NCBI RefSeq assembly: GCF_032108445.1
Contig: NZ_CP134876.1
Location: 5,766,001 to 5,830,000 of the forward strand
DNA: 64,000 nucleotides
Source: Micromonospora halotolerans
Lineage (GTDB): Bacteria; Actinomycetota; Actinomycetes; Mycobacteriales; Micromonosporaceae
Reading direction: 5' to 3'
Shown here piece after piece: positions 52,131 to 63,174 of the stretch. A model generated the notes under the pieces. The model did no database searches, was not told where the DNA came from, and was given only the letters and a program-made list of their open reading frames with translations. A program made the translations under genes and the position numbers. Each line of letters starts with the position of its first letter. Position 1 is the stretch's first letter.

Positions 52131-52134
<4 letters not shown>
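50968..52134 (+). CDS. ABC importer ATP-binding protein (DppF-like)
   Basis: The 388-aa protein has Walker [10 protein letters not shown], signature LSGGQRQRV, Walker [12 protein letters not shown] and the C-terminal oligopeptide-family extension with cysteines in [14 protein letters not shown], followed by a variable Pro/Ala-rich tail. GACAGGAA precedes the ATG. The stop overlaps the permease start (ATGA). Confidence 0.92.
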
Positions 52135-53108
<974 letters not shown>

Positions 53109-53111
53109 GCG

Positions 53112-54149
53112 ATGACCATCTCACCGTCGAGCATCGAGCAGGTCATCCCCGGTCAGGGTGCGATGGCCCAGCCGTCGGCCGCGCCGGGCCGCGCCAAGCG
53201 GCGCCGGTTCCGGTTCGTCGCCAACGCCAAGGCCGCCACCGGCCTGATCATCCTGGCCGTCTACTGCCTGTTCGCGGTCATCGGGCCGTGGGTGGCGCCG
53301 TACAACCCGGACGCGCGCAGCGCCGACGTGCTTCAGGCGCCGTCGACCCGGCACTGGTTCGGCACCACCCACCTCGGTCAGGACATCTTCAGCCAGATCC
53401 TGGTCGGCGCGCGCAGCGTCATGGTGGTGGGCCTGCTCGCCGGAGTGCTGGCGACGATCCTGTCCATCCTCATCGGCGTGACGGCCGGCTACATCGGCGG
53501 AGCGGCCGACGAGGGCCTGTCGGCGCTGTCCAACGTGTTCCTGGTCATCCCCGCGCTGCCGCTGATCATCATCGTGACGTCGATCGTCGAGCAGGCCAGC
53601 GACACGCTCGTGGCGCTCATCATCGGCCTCACCTCGTGGGCGTGGGGGGCGCGGGTGCTGCGTGCCCAGACGTTGTCGCTGCGGCGCCGTGACTACGTCG
53701 AGGCGGCCCGGGCCACCGGCGAGCGGACCTGGCGCATCATCCTGTTCGAGATCCTGCCCAACCTCACCGCGATCATCGCGTCCGGCTTCGTCGGCACGGT
53801 CATCTTCGCGGTCATGTCCGAGATCACGCTGGCCTTCATCGGCATTTCGTCGATCTCGTCGTGGAACTGGGGCACCATCCTGTTCTGGGCGCAGGGCCAG
53901 CAGGCCCTCGCGCAGGGCGCCTGGTGGTGGTTCGTCCCGGCCGGGCTGGCCATCGCGCTGCTCGGCACCGCCCTCGCCCTGATCAATTTCGGCATCGACG
54001 AGTTCGTCAGCCCCCGGCTGCGCAGCGCCGGCAAGACCCGGATCCGCACCGCCGACGGTCGCAGCGTGCGGATGCGGGTCGGCTTCACCCCCGTGCTGGC
54101 CCCGACCCCGCGTACGGTGCCGGTCCCCCGCGAGGAGGTCACACCGTGA
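53112..54149 (+). CDS. ABC importer permease (DppC-like)
   Basis: The 345-aa subunit has a family-typical AP-N-P-D...HWFGTTHLGQDIFSQ segment, six helices and the EAA loop RRDYVEAARATGERTW. The start is 3 bp after the first permease gene. The ~45-residue charged tail is variable. Confidence 0.92.
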   Translation: MTISPSSIEQVIPGQGAMAQPSAAPGRAKRRRFRFVANAKAATGLIILAVYCLFAVIGPWVAPYNPDARSADVLQAPSTRHWFGTTHLGQDIFSQILVGARSVMVVGLLAGVLATILSILIGVTAGYIGGAADEGLSALSNVFLVIPALPLIIIVTSIVEQASDTLVALIIGLTSWAWGARVLRAQTLSLRRRDYVEAARATGERTWRIILFEILPNLTAIIASGFVGTVIFAVMSEITLAFIGISSISSWNWGTILFWAQGQQALAQGAWWWFVPAGLAIALLGTALALINFGIDEFVSPRLRSAGKTRIRTADGRSVRMRVGFTPVLAPTPRTVPVPREEVTP

Positions 54150-54204
54150 GCGCGAGGAGTGCAGCGAAGCGGAGCCCCGCGGTCGCGAACGAAGGGAGGC
54201 TCAA
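54150..54204 (+). repeat. Conserved-looking 55-bp intra-operon spacer
   Basis: The spacer between permease and ATPase genes contains CGCGAGGAGTGCAGCGAAGC, then GGAGCCCCGCGGTCGCGAAC, and ends in the GAAGGGAGG ribosome site of the next gene. CGCGA/TCGCG and GCGG/CCGC can pair within it. From memory this resembles a sequence that recurs between genes in Micromonospora and Salinispora; this cannot be verified here. Confidence 0.5.
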
Positions 54205-55203
<999 letters not shown>

Positions 55204-55249
55204 CCCCGCTCCCCGTCCGACCGAACGACCCGCTACCGCGAGGAGAACC

Positions 55250-56665
55250 ATGGACACCGACCTCACCCGCCCGGCTGCCACCAGGGGGCAGGCCGACCCG
55301 ATCGACACCCTTCCGCCGAGCTTCCGGTGGGGGGTGGCGACCTCGTCGTACCAGATCGAGGGTGCGGTGGCCGAGGACGGCCGGACGCCGTCGATCTGGG
55401 ACACCTTCTGCCGCGTCCCCGGGGCGGTGGCCAACGGCGACCACGGCGACGTGGCCTGCGACCACTACCACCGGATGCCGCAGGACGTCGCGCTCATCGC
55501 CGACCTGGGCCTGGACACCTACCGGTTCTCGGTGGCGTGGCCGCGGGTGCAGCCGGGCGGGCGCGGGCCGGCGAACCCGGCCGGGCTCGCCTTCTACGAC
55601 CGCCTCGTGGACGAGCTGCTGGGCCGCGGGGTCGACCCGTGGGTGACGCTCTACCACTGGGACCTGCCGCAGGAGCTGGAGGACGCGGGCGGCTGGCCGA
55701 ACCGGGACACCGCCCACCGGTTCGCCGACTACGCGGAGCTGGTCTTCGCCGCGCTCGGCGACCGGGTGAAGACGTGGACCACGCTCAACGAGCCGTGGTG
55801 CTCGGCCATGCTCGGGTACGTGTACGGCAACCACGCTCCGGGCCGGCGGAACCTGGGCGACGGGATCGCCGCCGCCCACCACCTGCTGCTCGGGCACGGG
55901 CTGGCGGTGCAGCGGCTGCGCGCCGCGGCGGCCACCCCGATCGAGCTGGGCCTGACCGTCAACCTGTCCACCGCGGACCCGGCCACCGACAGCGCGGCCG
56001 ACCGGGACGCGGCGCGGGCCGCCGACGGGCTGGGCAACCGGCTCTACCTCGACCCGGTGCTCCGCGGCGCCTACCCCGAGGACGTGGTGGCCGACCTGGC
56101 CGCCGAGGGCGTGCGCATCCCGTTGCAGGAGGGCGACCTGGAGGTCATCTCGTCGCCGATCGACGTGCTCGGGGTGAACTTCTACTTCGGGCAGGTGCAC
56201 TCCGGGGTGGACGAGCAGGGCCGCGAGCGGGACGACGACGGCCGGCCGGTGCGCCGGGTGATCCGCCGGGACCTGCCGCGCACCGCGATGGACTGGGAGA
56301 TCGTGCCGGATTCGTTCACCGAGCTGCTGGTGCGGCTGCACCGGGACTACCCGGGCGTGCCCATGGTGATCACCGAGAACGGGGCGGCCTTCGACGACAA
56401 GCCGGACGCCGACGGGTTCGTGGCCGACGACGACCGGGTGGCGTACCTGACCGAGCACCTGCGGGCGGTGGCCCGGGCCCGGCAGGCCGGCGCGGACGTG
56501 CGCGGCTACTTCGCCTGGTCGCTGCTGGACAACTTCGAGTGGGCGTACGGCTACGACAAGCGGTTCGGCATCGTGCGGGTGGACTACGACACCCAGCGGC
56601 GCACACCGAAGCGCAGCGCGCACTGGTACCGCGACACCATCCGGCGGGTGCGCGGGGAGAACTGA
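55250..56665 (+). CDS. GH1 beta-glucosidase
   Basis: The 471-aa cytosolic glycosidase has an N-terminal FRWGVATSSYQIEGA signature, acid/base Glu181 in TLNEPWC and nucleophile Glu376 in ITENGAAF. It lacks a signal peptide, so it would hydrolyse imported beta-glucosides. CGAGGAG precedes the ATG. It is the last gene of the LacI/ABC operon and is followed by a terminator. Confidence 0.94.
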   Translation: MDTDLTRPAATRGQADPIDTLPPSFRWGVATSSYQIEGAVAEDGRTPSIWDTFCRVPGAVANGDHGDVACDHYHRMPQDVALIADLGLDTYRFSVAWPRVQPGGRGPANPAGLAFYDRLVDELLGRGVDPWVTLYHWDLPQELEDAGGWPNRDTAHRFADYAELVFAALGDRVKTWTTLNEPWCSAMLGYVYGNHAPGRRNLGDGIAAAHHLLLGHGLAVQRLRAAAATPIELGLTVNLSTADPATDSAADRDAARAADGLGNRLYLDPVLRGAYPEDVVADLAAEGVRIPLQEGDLEVISSPIDVLGVNFYFGQVHSGVDEQGRERDDDGRPVRRVIRRDLPRTAMDWEIVPDSFTELLVRLHRDYPGVPMVITENGAAFDDKPDADGFVADDDRVAYLTEHLRAVARARQAGADVRGYFAWSLLDNFEWAYGYDKRFGIVRVDYDTQRRTPKRSAHWYRDTIRRVRGEN

Positions 56666-56716
56666 ACTGACCGCTCAGGGCGGCCGCGCGGGATCCTCCC
56701 GGGCGGCCGCTCCGCC

Positions 56717-56746
56717 GTGCCCGGGCACCCGCCCGGGCGCTTTTTT
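56717..56746 (+). terminator. Rho-independent terminator with T-run
   Basis: A 9-bp stem (56717-56725 with 56732-56740, one G-T pair) with a 6-base loop is followed by six T residues. It closes the beta-glucoside operon. Confidence 0.85.
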
Positions 56747-56752
56747 CATGTC

Positions 56753-56781
56753 TTGACATAAGCAGGTGCGAGGGGTTTTCT
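56753..56781 (+). promoter_or_regulatory. Possible promoter of the GH30 gene
   Basis: A perfect TTGACA (56753-56758) is followed after 17 bases by the T-rich TTTTCT (56776-56781), a poor -10. It lies 37-65 bases before the GTG start. The -35 match is notable in such GC-rich DNA. Confidence 0.4.
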
Positions 56782-56817
56782 CATTCGCGGATGTCGATTT
56801 ATCCGGAAGGAGCATCC

Positions 56818-58713
56818 GTGTCCCCCACCACCGTTCCCCGGCTCACCGGCCGCGCCGTCCTGGCGCTCTGCCTCACCGCCGGCGCCCTCGCCCTGGCCCC
56901 GCCGCCGGCCGCGCAGGCCGCCGGCGAGACCGTCAACCTCTGGCTGACCACCACCTCCGACTCCGGCGGGCGGACGGTCACCCGGGGCCTGCAACAGCAG
57001 AGCCCCCTGACCTTCGCCGCCACCAGCCCGGCCGCCACGCACACGATCACCGTCGACGAGAACACGCGCTACCAGCCGTTCGACGGCGCCGGGGCGTCCA
57101 TCACCGACACCACCGCGTACCTGCTGCGCGGCGGTCCGGTCAGCGCCGCCACCCGGGACGAGGTGATGCGCAGACTGTTCAGCCCCACCGACGGCATCGG
57201 CCTGTCCTTCGTGCGCAACCCGATCGGCGCCTCGGACCTGTCCCGGCCCGGCAACGTCTCGCTCGACGACACCTGCTGCGACCTGAACGACTTCGGCGCG
57301 AACGGGTACGACACGAACGTCGAACTGCTCACCGCGCAGGCCCGGCAGCTCAACCCGGCGCTGCGGGTCATGGTGGTGCCGTGGAGCGCGCCCGGCTGGA
57401 TGAAGGACAACGGCCGGATGGACCAGATGGGCTGGCTCAAGTGGGAGTACTACGCCACCTACGCCCAGTACTTCGTGAAGACCATCCAGGCGTACGCGGC
57501 CCGGGGCGTGAAGGTCGACTACCTCTCGGTGCAGAACGAGCCCAACTGCTGCCAGTCCGGCAACCCCACGGCCATGGACTACCCGGGGATGAGCTGGAAC
57601 TCCTCCGGCCTCGTGGAGCTGACCAAGAACTTCGTCTACCCGGCGTTCCGCGCCGCCGGCATCACCACGAAGGTGCTGGTGCACGACTGGAACTACGGCG
57701 ACTACGGCACCATCGGCTCCGGGCTGCTCGCCGACAGCGCGGTGCGCACCGACCCGCTCTTCGGTGGCATCGCCTGGCACGGCTACTGGGGTGACCCGGC
57801 GGTCGGCACCCAAGTGCACGGCCAGTACCCGGCCGTGCCGCAGTTCAGCACCGAGCACTCCGGCGGCACCTGGATCGGCAACCAGCACAACGAGGACATG
57901 GCCGACATCGTGAACTACGCCCGGAACTGGAGCCGGAGCATGGTGAAGTGGAGCCTCGCCGTCAACCAGTTCATGGGACCGCACAACGGCGGCTGCGGCA
58001 CCTGCACCGGCCTCATCACCGTGCAGGAGGGCGGCGCCCGCGCCGGCCAGGTCGACTACACGATCGAGTACTACACCACCGGGCACCTCACGAAGTTCGT
58101 CCGGCCCGGCGCGGTCCGCATCGACTCCACCGCCAACGGCACGGTGCAGAACGTCGCGTACCGGAACCCGGACGGGACCAAGGCGCTGCTCGCGCACAAC
58201 GGCGGCGGTTCCGCCCAGTCGGTCAAGGTGGTCTGGGGCGGGCAGTCCTTCACCTACACCCTGCCGGCCCGCACCACCGCCACGTTCACCTGGGCCGGCA
58301 CCCCGTCCGGCGGCGGCGGAGGCGGCACCTCGACCGGCCCGATCACCGGCCTCGGCGGCAAGTGCCTCGACGTCACCGACAACAGCAGCGCCGACGGCAC
58401 GCCGGCGCAGATCTGGAGCTGCACCGGCGGCGCCAACCAGCAGTGGACCCGGGCCGCCGACGGCACCATCCGGGCGCTGGGCAAGTGCCTCGACGTGGCC
58501 GGTGGCGGCACCGCCAACGGCACGAAGGTGCAGCTGTGGACCTGCAACGGCAGCGCCGCCCAGCGGTGGACCTGGACGGCCGGACGGGACCTGGTGAACC
58601 CACAGGCCGACAAGTGCCTGGATGTCACCGGCAACACCTCCGCCGACGGCACGAAGACGCAGATCTGGAGCTGCACGGGCGCGGCCAACCAGAAGTGGAC
58701 GCTCCCGTCCTGA
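56818..58713 (+). CDS. Secreted GH30 glycosidase with ricin-type lectin domain
   Basis: The protein has 631 aa. A signal peptide (~1-36, ending AQAAG) is followed by a GH30 (glucosylceramidase-type) (beta/alpha)8 domain with acid/base Glu241 in VQNEPNCC and nucleophile Glu346 in STEHSGG. A beta-sandwich, a poly-Gly linker and a ~125-residue ricin-B/CBM13 lectin follow, with three repeats (GGKCLDV, LGKCLDV, ADKCLDV and QxW motifs). It likely cuts beta-1,6- or other beta-glucans outside the cell. GTG 56818 is chosen because GGAAGGAG lies 6 bases upstream. Confidence 0.92.
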   Translation: MSPTTVPRLTGRAVLALCLTAGALALAPPPAAQAAGETVNLWLTTTSDSGGRTVTRGLQQQSPLTFAATSPAATHTITVDENTRYQPFDGAGASITDTTAYLLRGGPVSAATRDEVMRRLFSPTDGIGLSFVRNPIGASDLSRPGNVSLDDTCCDLNDFGANGYDTNVELLTAQARQLNPALRVMVVPWSAPGWMKDNGRMDQMGWLKWEYYATYAQYFVKTIQAYAARGVKVDYLSVQNEPNCCQSGNPTAMDYPGMSWNSSGLVELTKNFVYPAFRAAGITTKVLVHDWNYGDYGTIGSGLLADSAVRTDPLFGGIAWHGYWGDPAVGTQVHGQYPAVPQFSTEHSGGTWIGNQHNEDMADIVNYARNWSRSMVKWSLAVNQFMGPHNGGCGTCTGLITVQEGGARAGQVDYTIEYYTTGHLTKFVRPGAVRIDSTANGTVQNVAYRNPDGTKALLAHNGGGSAQSVKVVWGGQSFTYTLPARTTATFTWAGTPSGGGGGGTSTGPITGLGGKCLDVTDNSSADGTPAQIWSCTGGANQQWTRAADGTIRALGKCLDVAGGGTANGTKVQLWTCNGSAAQRWTWTAGRDLVNPQADKCLDVTGNTSADGTKTQIWSCTGAANQKWTLPS

Positions 58714-58755
58714 CCCGGGCCGGGCCGGCGGCGCCTCCGCCGCCGGCCCGGTGGC

Positions 58756-60018
58756 TCAGCGGGTGCGCGAGCGGGGCCGCCGCGCCGGCCGCGCGGGCGC
58801 CGGCACCAGCCGGGCGGCCGGTTCGCGCGGCACGCCGCCGTCGCGCAGCAGCCGGGCCATCGGCAGGGTGGCCGCGCCCATCGCGACCGCGTCAGGTCCG
58901 AGCCGGCACAGCTCGATCGAGGTCTGGGCGAACGGCTGGCGCAGTGCGTGCCGCGCGGTGACCTCGCGGATCTGCGGCAGGTAGCGCTCGCCCAGGGCCA
59001 GGCCGGCCCAGCCGCCCAGCACCACCCGCTCGGGGTTGAACAGGTTCACCAGGTTCGCCACACCGGCGCCGAGGTAGCCGACCGTCTCGTCGAGCACCTT
59101 CGCGGCGGTGCGGCTGCCGGCGCGCAGCAGCTCGCCGAAGGCGCTCTCCTCGTCGCCACCGGCCGCCGGGCGGCCCCGGTTGGCCTGCCGGAACCGGTCG
59201 AGCACCCCTTCCGCCCCGACGTACGCCTCCAGGCAGCCGAGGTTGCCGCAGCGGCAGCGGCGGCCCCCGTACACGATCGTGGTGTGCCCCCACTCGCCGG
59301 CGCTGCTGTGCGCGCCGCGGTAGCCCACGCCGTCGGCGACCACGCAGGCCCCGACGCCGGAGCCGACCAGGGCGACGACCGCGTGCCGGACCCCGCGGCC
59401 GGCGCCGAACCACATCTCGGCCTGGCCGAGGGTCTTCGCGCCGTTGTCGATGTGCACGGGGATGTCCGTGCCGGCGCGGAGCATGGCGCCGAGCGGGACG
59501 CCGTCCCAGCCGAGGGTCTGCGCGTGCACGACGGCGTCGGCGGCGCGCTCGACGGTGCCGGAGACGGCGACGCCGAAGCCGAGCACCGCCGTCGGGTCGA
59601 CGCCGGCCTGCTCGACCACCGCGGCGAGGCCGTGCAGCAGGTGGTCGGTGACCTGCCGGGGGTCGGGCTCGGCGCCGGCAATCGGGTACTCCGCCTTCGC
59701 CAGGGCGGTCATCGCCAGGTCGAACAGTTCGACCTGCACGCGCGTCTCGCCGACGTCGGCGCCGACCAGGTAGCCGTAGGCAGGCGCGACGCGGAGCAGC
59801 ACCCGCGGACGGCCGCCGTCGGACTCGACGGAGCCGGCCTCCTCGACCAGGCCCTCGGCGATCATCTCGCCGACCAGGTTGCTCACGCTGGCCAGGCTGA
59901 GCGCGGTGGACTGCCCCAGCTCGTGCCGGCTCAGCGGGCCGTCCAGCCAGATCCGGGTGAGCAGGACCGACCGGTTGGCACGTCGCATGTCGCGCACCGT
60001 GGTGCGTCTAGCGTCCAC
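58756..60018 (-). CDS. ROK family transcriptional regulator
   Basis: The protein has 420 aa: an N-terminal winged HTH (RRANRSVLLTRIWLDGPLSR, ELGQSTALSLASVSNLV) and a ROK sugar-kinase-like domain with GEWGHTTI and the zinc motif CRCGNLGCLE. NagC/XylR-type ROK proteins respond to sugars. It lies between the GH30 and GH18 genes, which are likely targets. The last ~20 residues are Arg/Pro-rich. Confidence 0.92.
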   Translation of the reverse strand: MDARRTTVRDMRRANRSVLLTRIWLDGPLSRHELGQSTALSLASVSNLVGEMIAEGLVEEAGSVESDGGRPRVLLRVAPAYGYLVGADVGETRVQVELFDLAMTALAKAEYPIAGAEPDPRQVTDHLLHGLAAVVEQAGVDPTAVLGFGVAVSGTVERAADAVVHAQTLGWDGVPLGAMLRAGTDIPVHIDNGAKTLGQAEMWFGAGRGVRHAVVALVGSGVGACVVADGVGYRGAHSSAGEWGHTTIVYGGRRCRCGNLGCLEAYVGAEGVLDRFRQANRGRPAAGGDEESAFGELLRAGSRTAAKVLDETVGYLGAGVANLVNLFNPERVVLGGWAGLALGERYLPQIREVTARHALRQPFAQTSIELCRLGPDAVAMGAATLPMARLLRDGGVPREPAARLVPAPARPARRPRSRTR

Positions 60019-60243
60019 GTCCGCCTACCTTCCCTGTCACCACCCGCGGCGGCTCAGCCCGGATACGTCACCCAAGGTTAATGCGATGAACCAAGCAGTG
60101 AAGAAGGCGGGCCGCCGCCGACCGCGGCCCCGGGTTCCCCGTTCAGCCGATCACGGTGCCGGGCGTCGATTAGCTTGGGCACGGGCGGCGCCGGCCGGCC
60201 CCATGGCATGGTCCTCCACGCCGCGAGATCAAGAAGGCCAGCT

Positions 60244-61410
60244 GTGATGGATGGCGGACGTCGGTCTATAACGCGGACCATGATGGCAGGCTCCCGATCG
60301 GATCTCCTGGAGCTGTTCTTCGATCTCGCGCTCGTCGCCAGCCTGACCCTGACGTCGGAGAAGATGGCGACCGAGGGCTGGACGGGGATGGCGCAGGCCC
60401 TGCTGACCCTGTCGACGCTGTGGGCGGTCTGGGTGACGACCACCTCGTTCACCGATCTCTACAGCCCGCAGGAGCGCCGCATCCAGCTGGTGGTGCTGGG
60501 CATCATGTTCGGCGGCATGCTGATGTCCGCCGCCCTGCCGGCCGCGTTCGGAAGCCACGGCCTGATCTTCGGCGCCACCTGGGCCGGCATCAACTGGACC
60601 CGCGCCCTGGCGCTCATTCCCGCGCTGCGCGGCCGTCCGGAGCGGGAGCGGCCGGTCCGGGTCCTGTTCTGGACCACCGTCTCGGGCAGCCTTTGGGTCG
60701 CCGGGGGCCTGATCGCCCACCCCACCGCTCGTTTCGCGGTGTGGCTGGCCGCGCTGGCCGTCGACTACGTCGCGTTCGGCTTCCGCTTCCCGATCCCCGG
60801 GCGGCCCCCGCTGCCCCAGTACGCCGTGGTGCCGGAGCACCTGGCCGAGCGGTACCAGCAGATCTACGTTCTTACCCTGGGCGAGCTGATCCTCGTCACG
60901 GTCCTCGCCCTGAGCCACATGCCGTTCAGCATGGACCGCCTCTGCGCCTTCGCCACGGCCTTCGTCGCGGCCGTGCTGCTGTGGTGGAGCTACGCGCGCG
61001 GCGCCGGCGCCCGGCTGCGCGGTGCGATCGAAAGCTCCCCGCACCGCCACCGGCTGGTGCAGACCAACCCGTACGCCCACTGGCTGATGGTGGTCGGCGT
61101 GGTGGGCCTCGCGGCGGGCTTCAGCCGGGTCATCGCGAAACCCGGGGCGCAGCCGGAGTCGAACCAGGCCGCGCTCGTGCTGGGCGGGGTCGCGCTGTTC
61201 CTCGTCGGCCGGGCCGCCCTGGACCACGAGGTTCTCGGACGCATCCCGCGCTCGCACGTGCTCGGTGTCCTCGCCGCCGTCGCCCTCCTGCCGGCGGCAC
61301 CGCGCCTGCCCAACCTGGTCCTGAGCCTCGTCGGCGCCCTCGTCCTATTCGGCGTCGCGACGGCCGAATTCGTCCGCCGGCAGCACGAGGGCGCGGCGGT
61401 CGCTCCCTGA
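60244..61410 (+). CDS. Low temperature requirement A (LtrA)-like membrane protein
   Basis: The 388-aa protein has about ten hydrophobic helices and the family signatures LLELFFDLALV near residue 20 and ERYQQIYVLTLGELIL near 205. The role of LtrA proteins is unknown despite the name. GTG 60244 has AAGAAGG 6 bases upstream; ATG starts at 60247 and 60280 are alternatives. Confidence 0.85.
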   Translation: MMDGGRRSITRTMMAGSRSDLLELFFDLALVASLTLTSEKMATEGWTGMAQALLTLSTLWAVWVTTTSFTDLYSPQERRIQLVVLGIMFGGMLMSAALPAAFGSHGLIFGATWAGINWTRALALIPALRGRPERERPVRVLFWTTVSGSLWVAGGLIAHPTARFAVWLAALAVDYVAFGFRFPIPGRPPLPQYAVVPEHLAERYQQIYVLTLGELILVTVLALSHMPFSMDRLCAFATAFVAAVLLWWSYARGAGARLRGAIESSPHRHRLVQTNPYAHWLMVVGVVGLAAGFSRVIAKPGAQPESNQAALVLGGVALFLVGRAALDHEVLGRIPRSHVLGVLAAVALLPAAPRLPNLVLSLVGALVLFGVATAEFVRRQHEGAAVAP

Positions 61411-61429
61411 GCCGGTCGGGCATTTACAT

Positions 61430-61442
61430 TTAACAAAGTTAA
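61430..61442. promoter_or_regulatory. TTAACAAAGTTAA palindrome upstream of chitinase gene
   Basis: A perfect 5-bp inverted repeat with 3-base spacing lies within an AT-rich patch (61421-61447), 36 bases before the chitinase start. It overlaps the expected promoter, so it is a candidate operator. The binding protein is unknown; the nearby ROK regulator is one candidate. Confidence 0.45.
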
Positions 61443-61478
61443 CTGCTAGCCTCCGGCGCATCGATGAGGAGGCATGTC

Positions 61479-62843
61479 ATGCGACTTCGACGACGGTTGA
61501 CCGCCGTGCTCGGCGGCGCCCTGTTGCTCGCCGTACCCACCGCCCTGCCGGCCGCCACCGGCCTGGCCGCCTCCGCCGCGGAGACCGCGCTGGTCTCCTG
61601 CGCGGGTGTGCCGGCCTGGGCCGAGGGGGTGACCTGGACCGCGGGTAGCCGGGCCACGTACGCCAACCGGCTCTACCAGGCGCTGGTCACCCACACCCCG
61701 CCGGCGGGCGCGGGCTGGACGCCGGCGGCCACGCCGGCGCTCTGGACCGACCTGGGCGCCTGCGGCGGCGGCACCCCGTCGCCCACCCCCACCACCAAGC
61801 CGCCCTCGCCCACCCCCACGCCCACGACGTCCCCGTCCCCCACCGCGACGCCGACGACCACCCCGACCACGCCGCCGCCGGGCGGCACCACCTGCGCGCT
61901 GAAGTCCCGGCCCAGCGGCAAGGTCCTGCAGGGCTACTGGGAGAACTGGGACGGCGCGGCCAACGGCGTGCACCCCGGCATGGGCTGGATTCCGGTCACC
62001 GACTCCCGGATCACCGCCCACGGCTACAACGTGATCACCGCCGCGTTCCCGGTGATCCGCGCCGACGGCACGGTGCTCTGGGAGAACGGCATGGACGCCG
62101 GCGTGAAGGTGCCCACCCCCGCCGAGGTGTGCCAGGCCAAGGCCGCCGGGCTCACCGTCCTGCTGTCGATCGGCGGCGCGACCGCCGGCATCGACCTCGG
62201 CTCCAGCGCGGTCGCCGACCGGTTCGTCGCCACCGTGGTGCCGATCCTCAAGCGGTACAACTTCGACGGCATCGACATCGACATCGAGACCGGGCTGACC
62301 GGCAGCGGCAACATCAACCAGCTCTCCACCTCGCAGGCCAACCTCGTGCGGATCATCGACGGGGTGCTGGCCCAGATGCCCGCCGGTTTCGGGCTCACCA
62401 TGGCACCGGAGACCGCGTACGTCACCGGCGGCAGCGTCACCTACGGCTCGATCTGGGGCGCCTACCTGCCCATCGTCAAGCGGTACGCGGACAACGGCCG
62501 GCTCTGGTGGTTGAACATGCAGTACTACAACGGCTCGATGTACGGCTGTGCCGGCGACTCGTACCCGGCCGGCACCGTGCAGGGCTTCGTCGTCCAGACC
62601 GACTGCCTCAACACCGGCCTGGTCGTGCAGGGCACCACCATCCGCGTCCCGTACGACAAGCAGGTCCCCGGGCTGCCCGCCCAGACCGGGGCCGGCGGCG
62701 GATACCTGAGCCCGGCGCTGGTGGCGCAGGCGTGGAACACCTACCGGGGCGGCCTCAAGGGGCTCATGACCTGGTCGGTCAACTGGGACGGGTCGAAGGG
62801 CTGGACCTTCGGCGACAACGTCAAGGCACTCCAGGGCCGCTGA
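61479..62843 (+). CDS. Secreted GH18 chitinase with carbohydrate-binding domain
   Basis: The protein has 454 aa: a signal peptide (~1-35), a CBM5/12-type chitin-binding domain (VPAWAEGVTWTAGSRATYAN, ...LWTDLG), a ~45-residue Pro/Thr/Ser linker and a GH18 barrel with DGIDIDIE, Glu270 being the acid. ATG 61479 is chosen because AGGAGG lies 6 bases upstream; an ATG at 61464 would place this site inside the gene. Confidence 0.93.
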   Translation: MRLRRRLTAVLGGALLLAVPTALPAATGLAASAAETALVSCAGVPAWAEGVTWTAGSRATYANRLYQALVTHTPPAGAGWTPAATPALWTDLGACGGGTPSPTPTTKPPSPTPTPTTSPSPTATPTTTPTTPPPGGTTCALKSRPSGKVLQGYWENWDGAANGVHPGMGWIPVTDSRITAHGYNVITAAFPVIRADGTVLWENGMDAGVKVPTPAEVCQAKAAGLTVLLSIGGATAGIDLGSSAVADRFVATVVPILKRYNFDGIDIDIETGLTGSGNINQLSTSQANLVRIIDGVLAQMPAGFGLTMAPETAYVTGGSVTYGSIWGAYLPIVKRYADNGRLWWLNMQYYNGSMYGCAGDSYPAGTVQGFVVQTDCLNTGLVVQGTTIRVPYDKQVPGLPAQTGAGGGYLSPALVAQAWNTYRGGLKGLMTWSVNWDGSKGWTFGDNVKALQGR

Positions 62844-62848
62844 GGCCG

Positions 62849-62880
62849 CGCGGGGCCCCGCAGGCGCGCGGGGCCCCGCG
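62849..62880 (+). terminator. GC hairpin after chitinase gene
   Basis: A perfect 13-bp inverted repeat (62849-62861 with 62868-62880) has a 6-base loop. Each arm is itself nearly palindromic (GGGGCCCC core). It lies 5 bases after the stop. Confidence 0.75.
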
Positions 62881-63174
62881 TCAGGTGCGGGCACCGTGCA
62901 CGATCGGGCGCGCACCCCGAGGCCGCTGGGCTAACCTCTGACCGAGGGCCGCGGGTCTCCCCCAACGCCCCGAGCCGCTCTTCGCACGCTCCCGCCCGCC
63001 GCCGACCGGCGGGCCGGTGGCCGGCTCCCCCGCGGCGGTGTCCGCCGACGGTCCGCCTCCACCCCGCCGTCCCGCCACGGCGACCCGTACGCGCCGTGCC
63101 CGCCCCGCGGCCGGTCGACGCCCGGATCGCCGCGACGGACGCGCCGGGGGGTCACCGCACGTGCGAGGGCACAG
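62881..63174. other. Intergenic region without recognised gene
   Basis: This 294-bp stretch between the chitinase terminator and the MFS gene holds no supported coding frame. It must include the MFS gene promoter; no clear motif was found. Confidence 0.6.

Noticed and set aside
61770..61890. Repetitive CCCACCCCCACG-like tract
   Set aside because: It encodes the Pro/Thr/Ser linker of the chitinase, not a CRISPR or mobile repeat.
62849..62880. Direct repeat of GCGCGGGGCCCCGC that might suggest a repeat array
   Set aside because: There are only two copies with a 4-base gap, and both arms form one hairpin directly after a stop codon, so it is a terminator.
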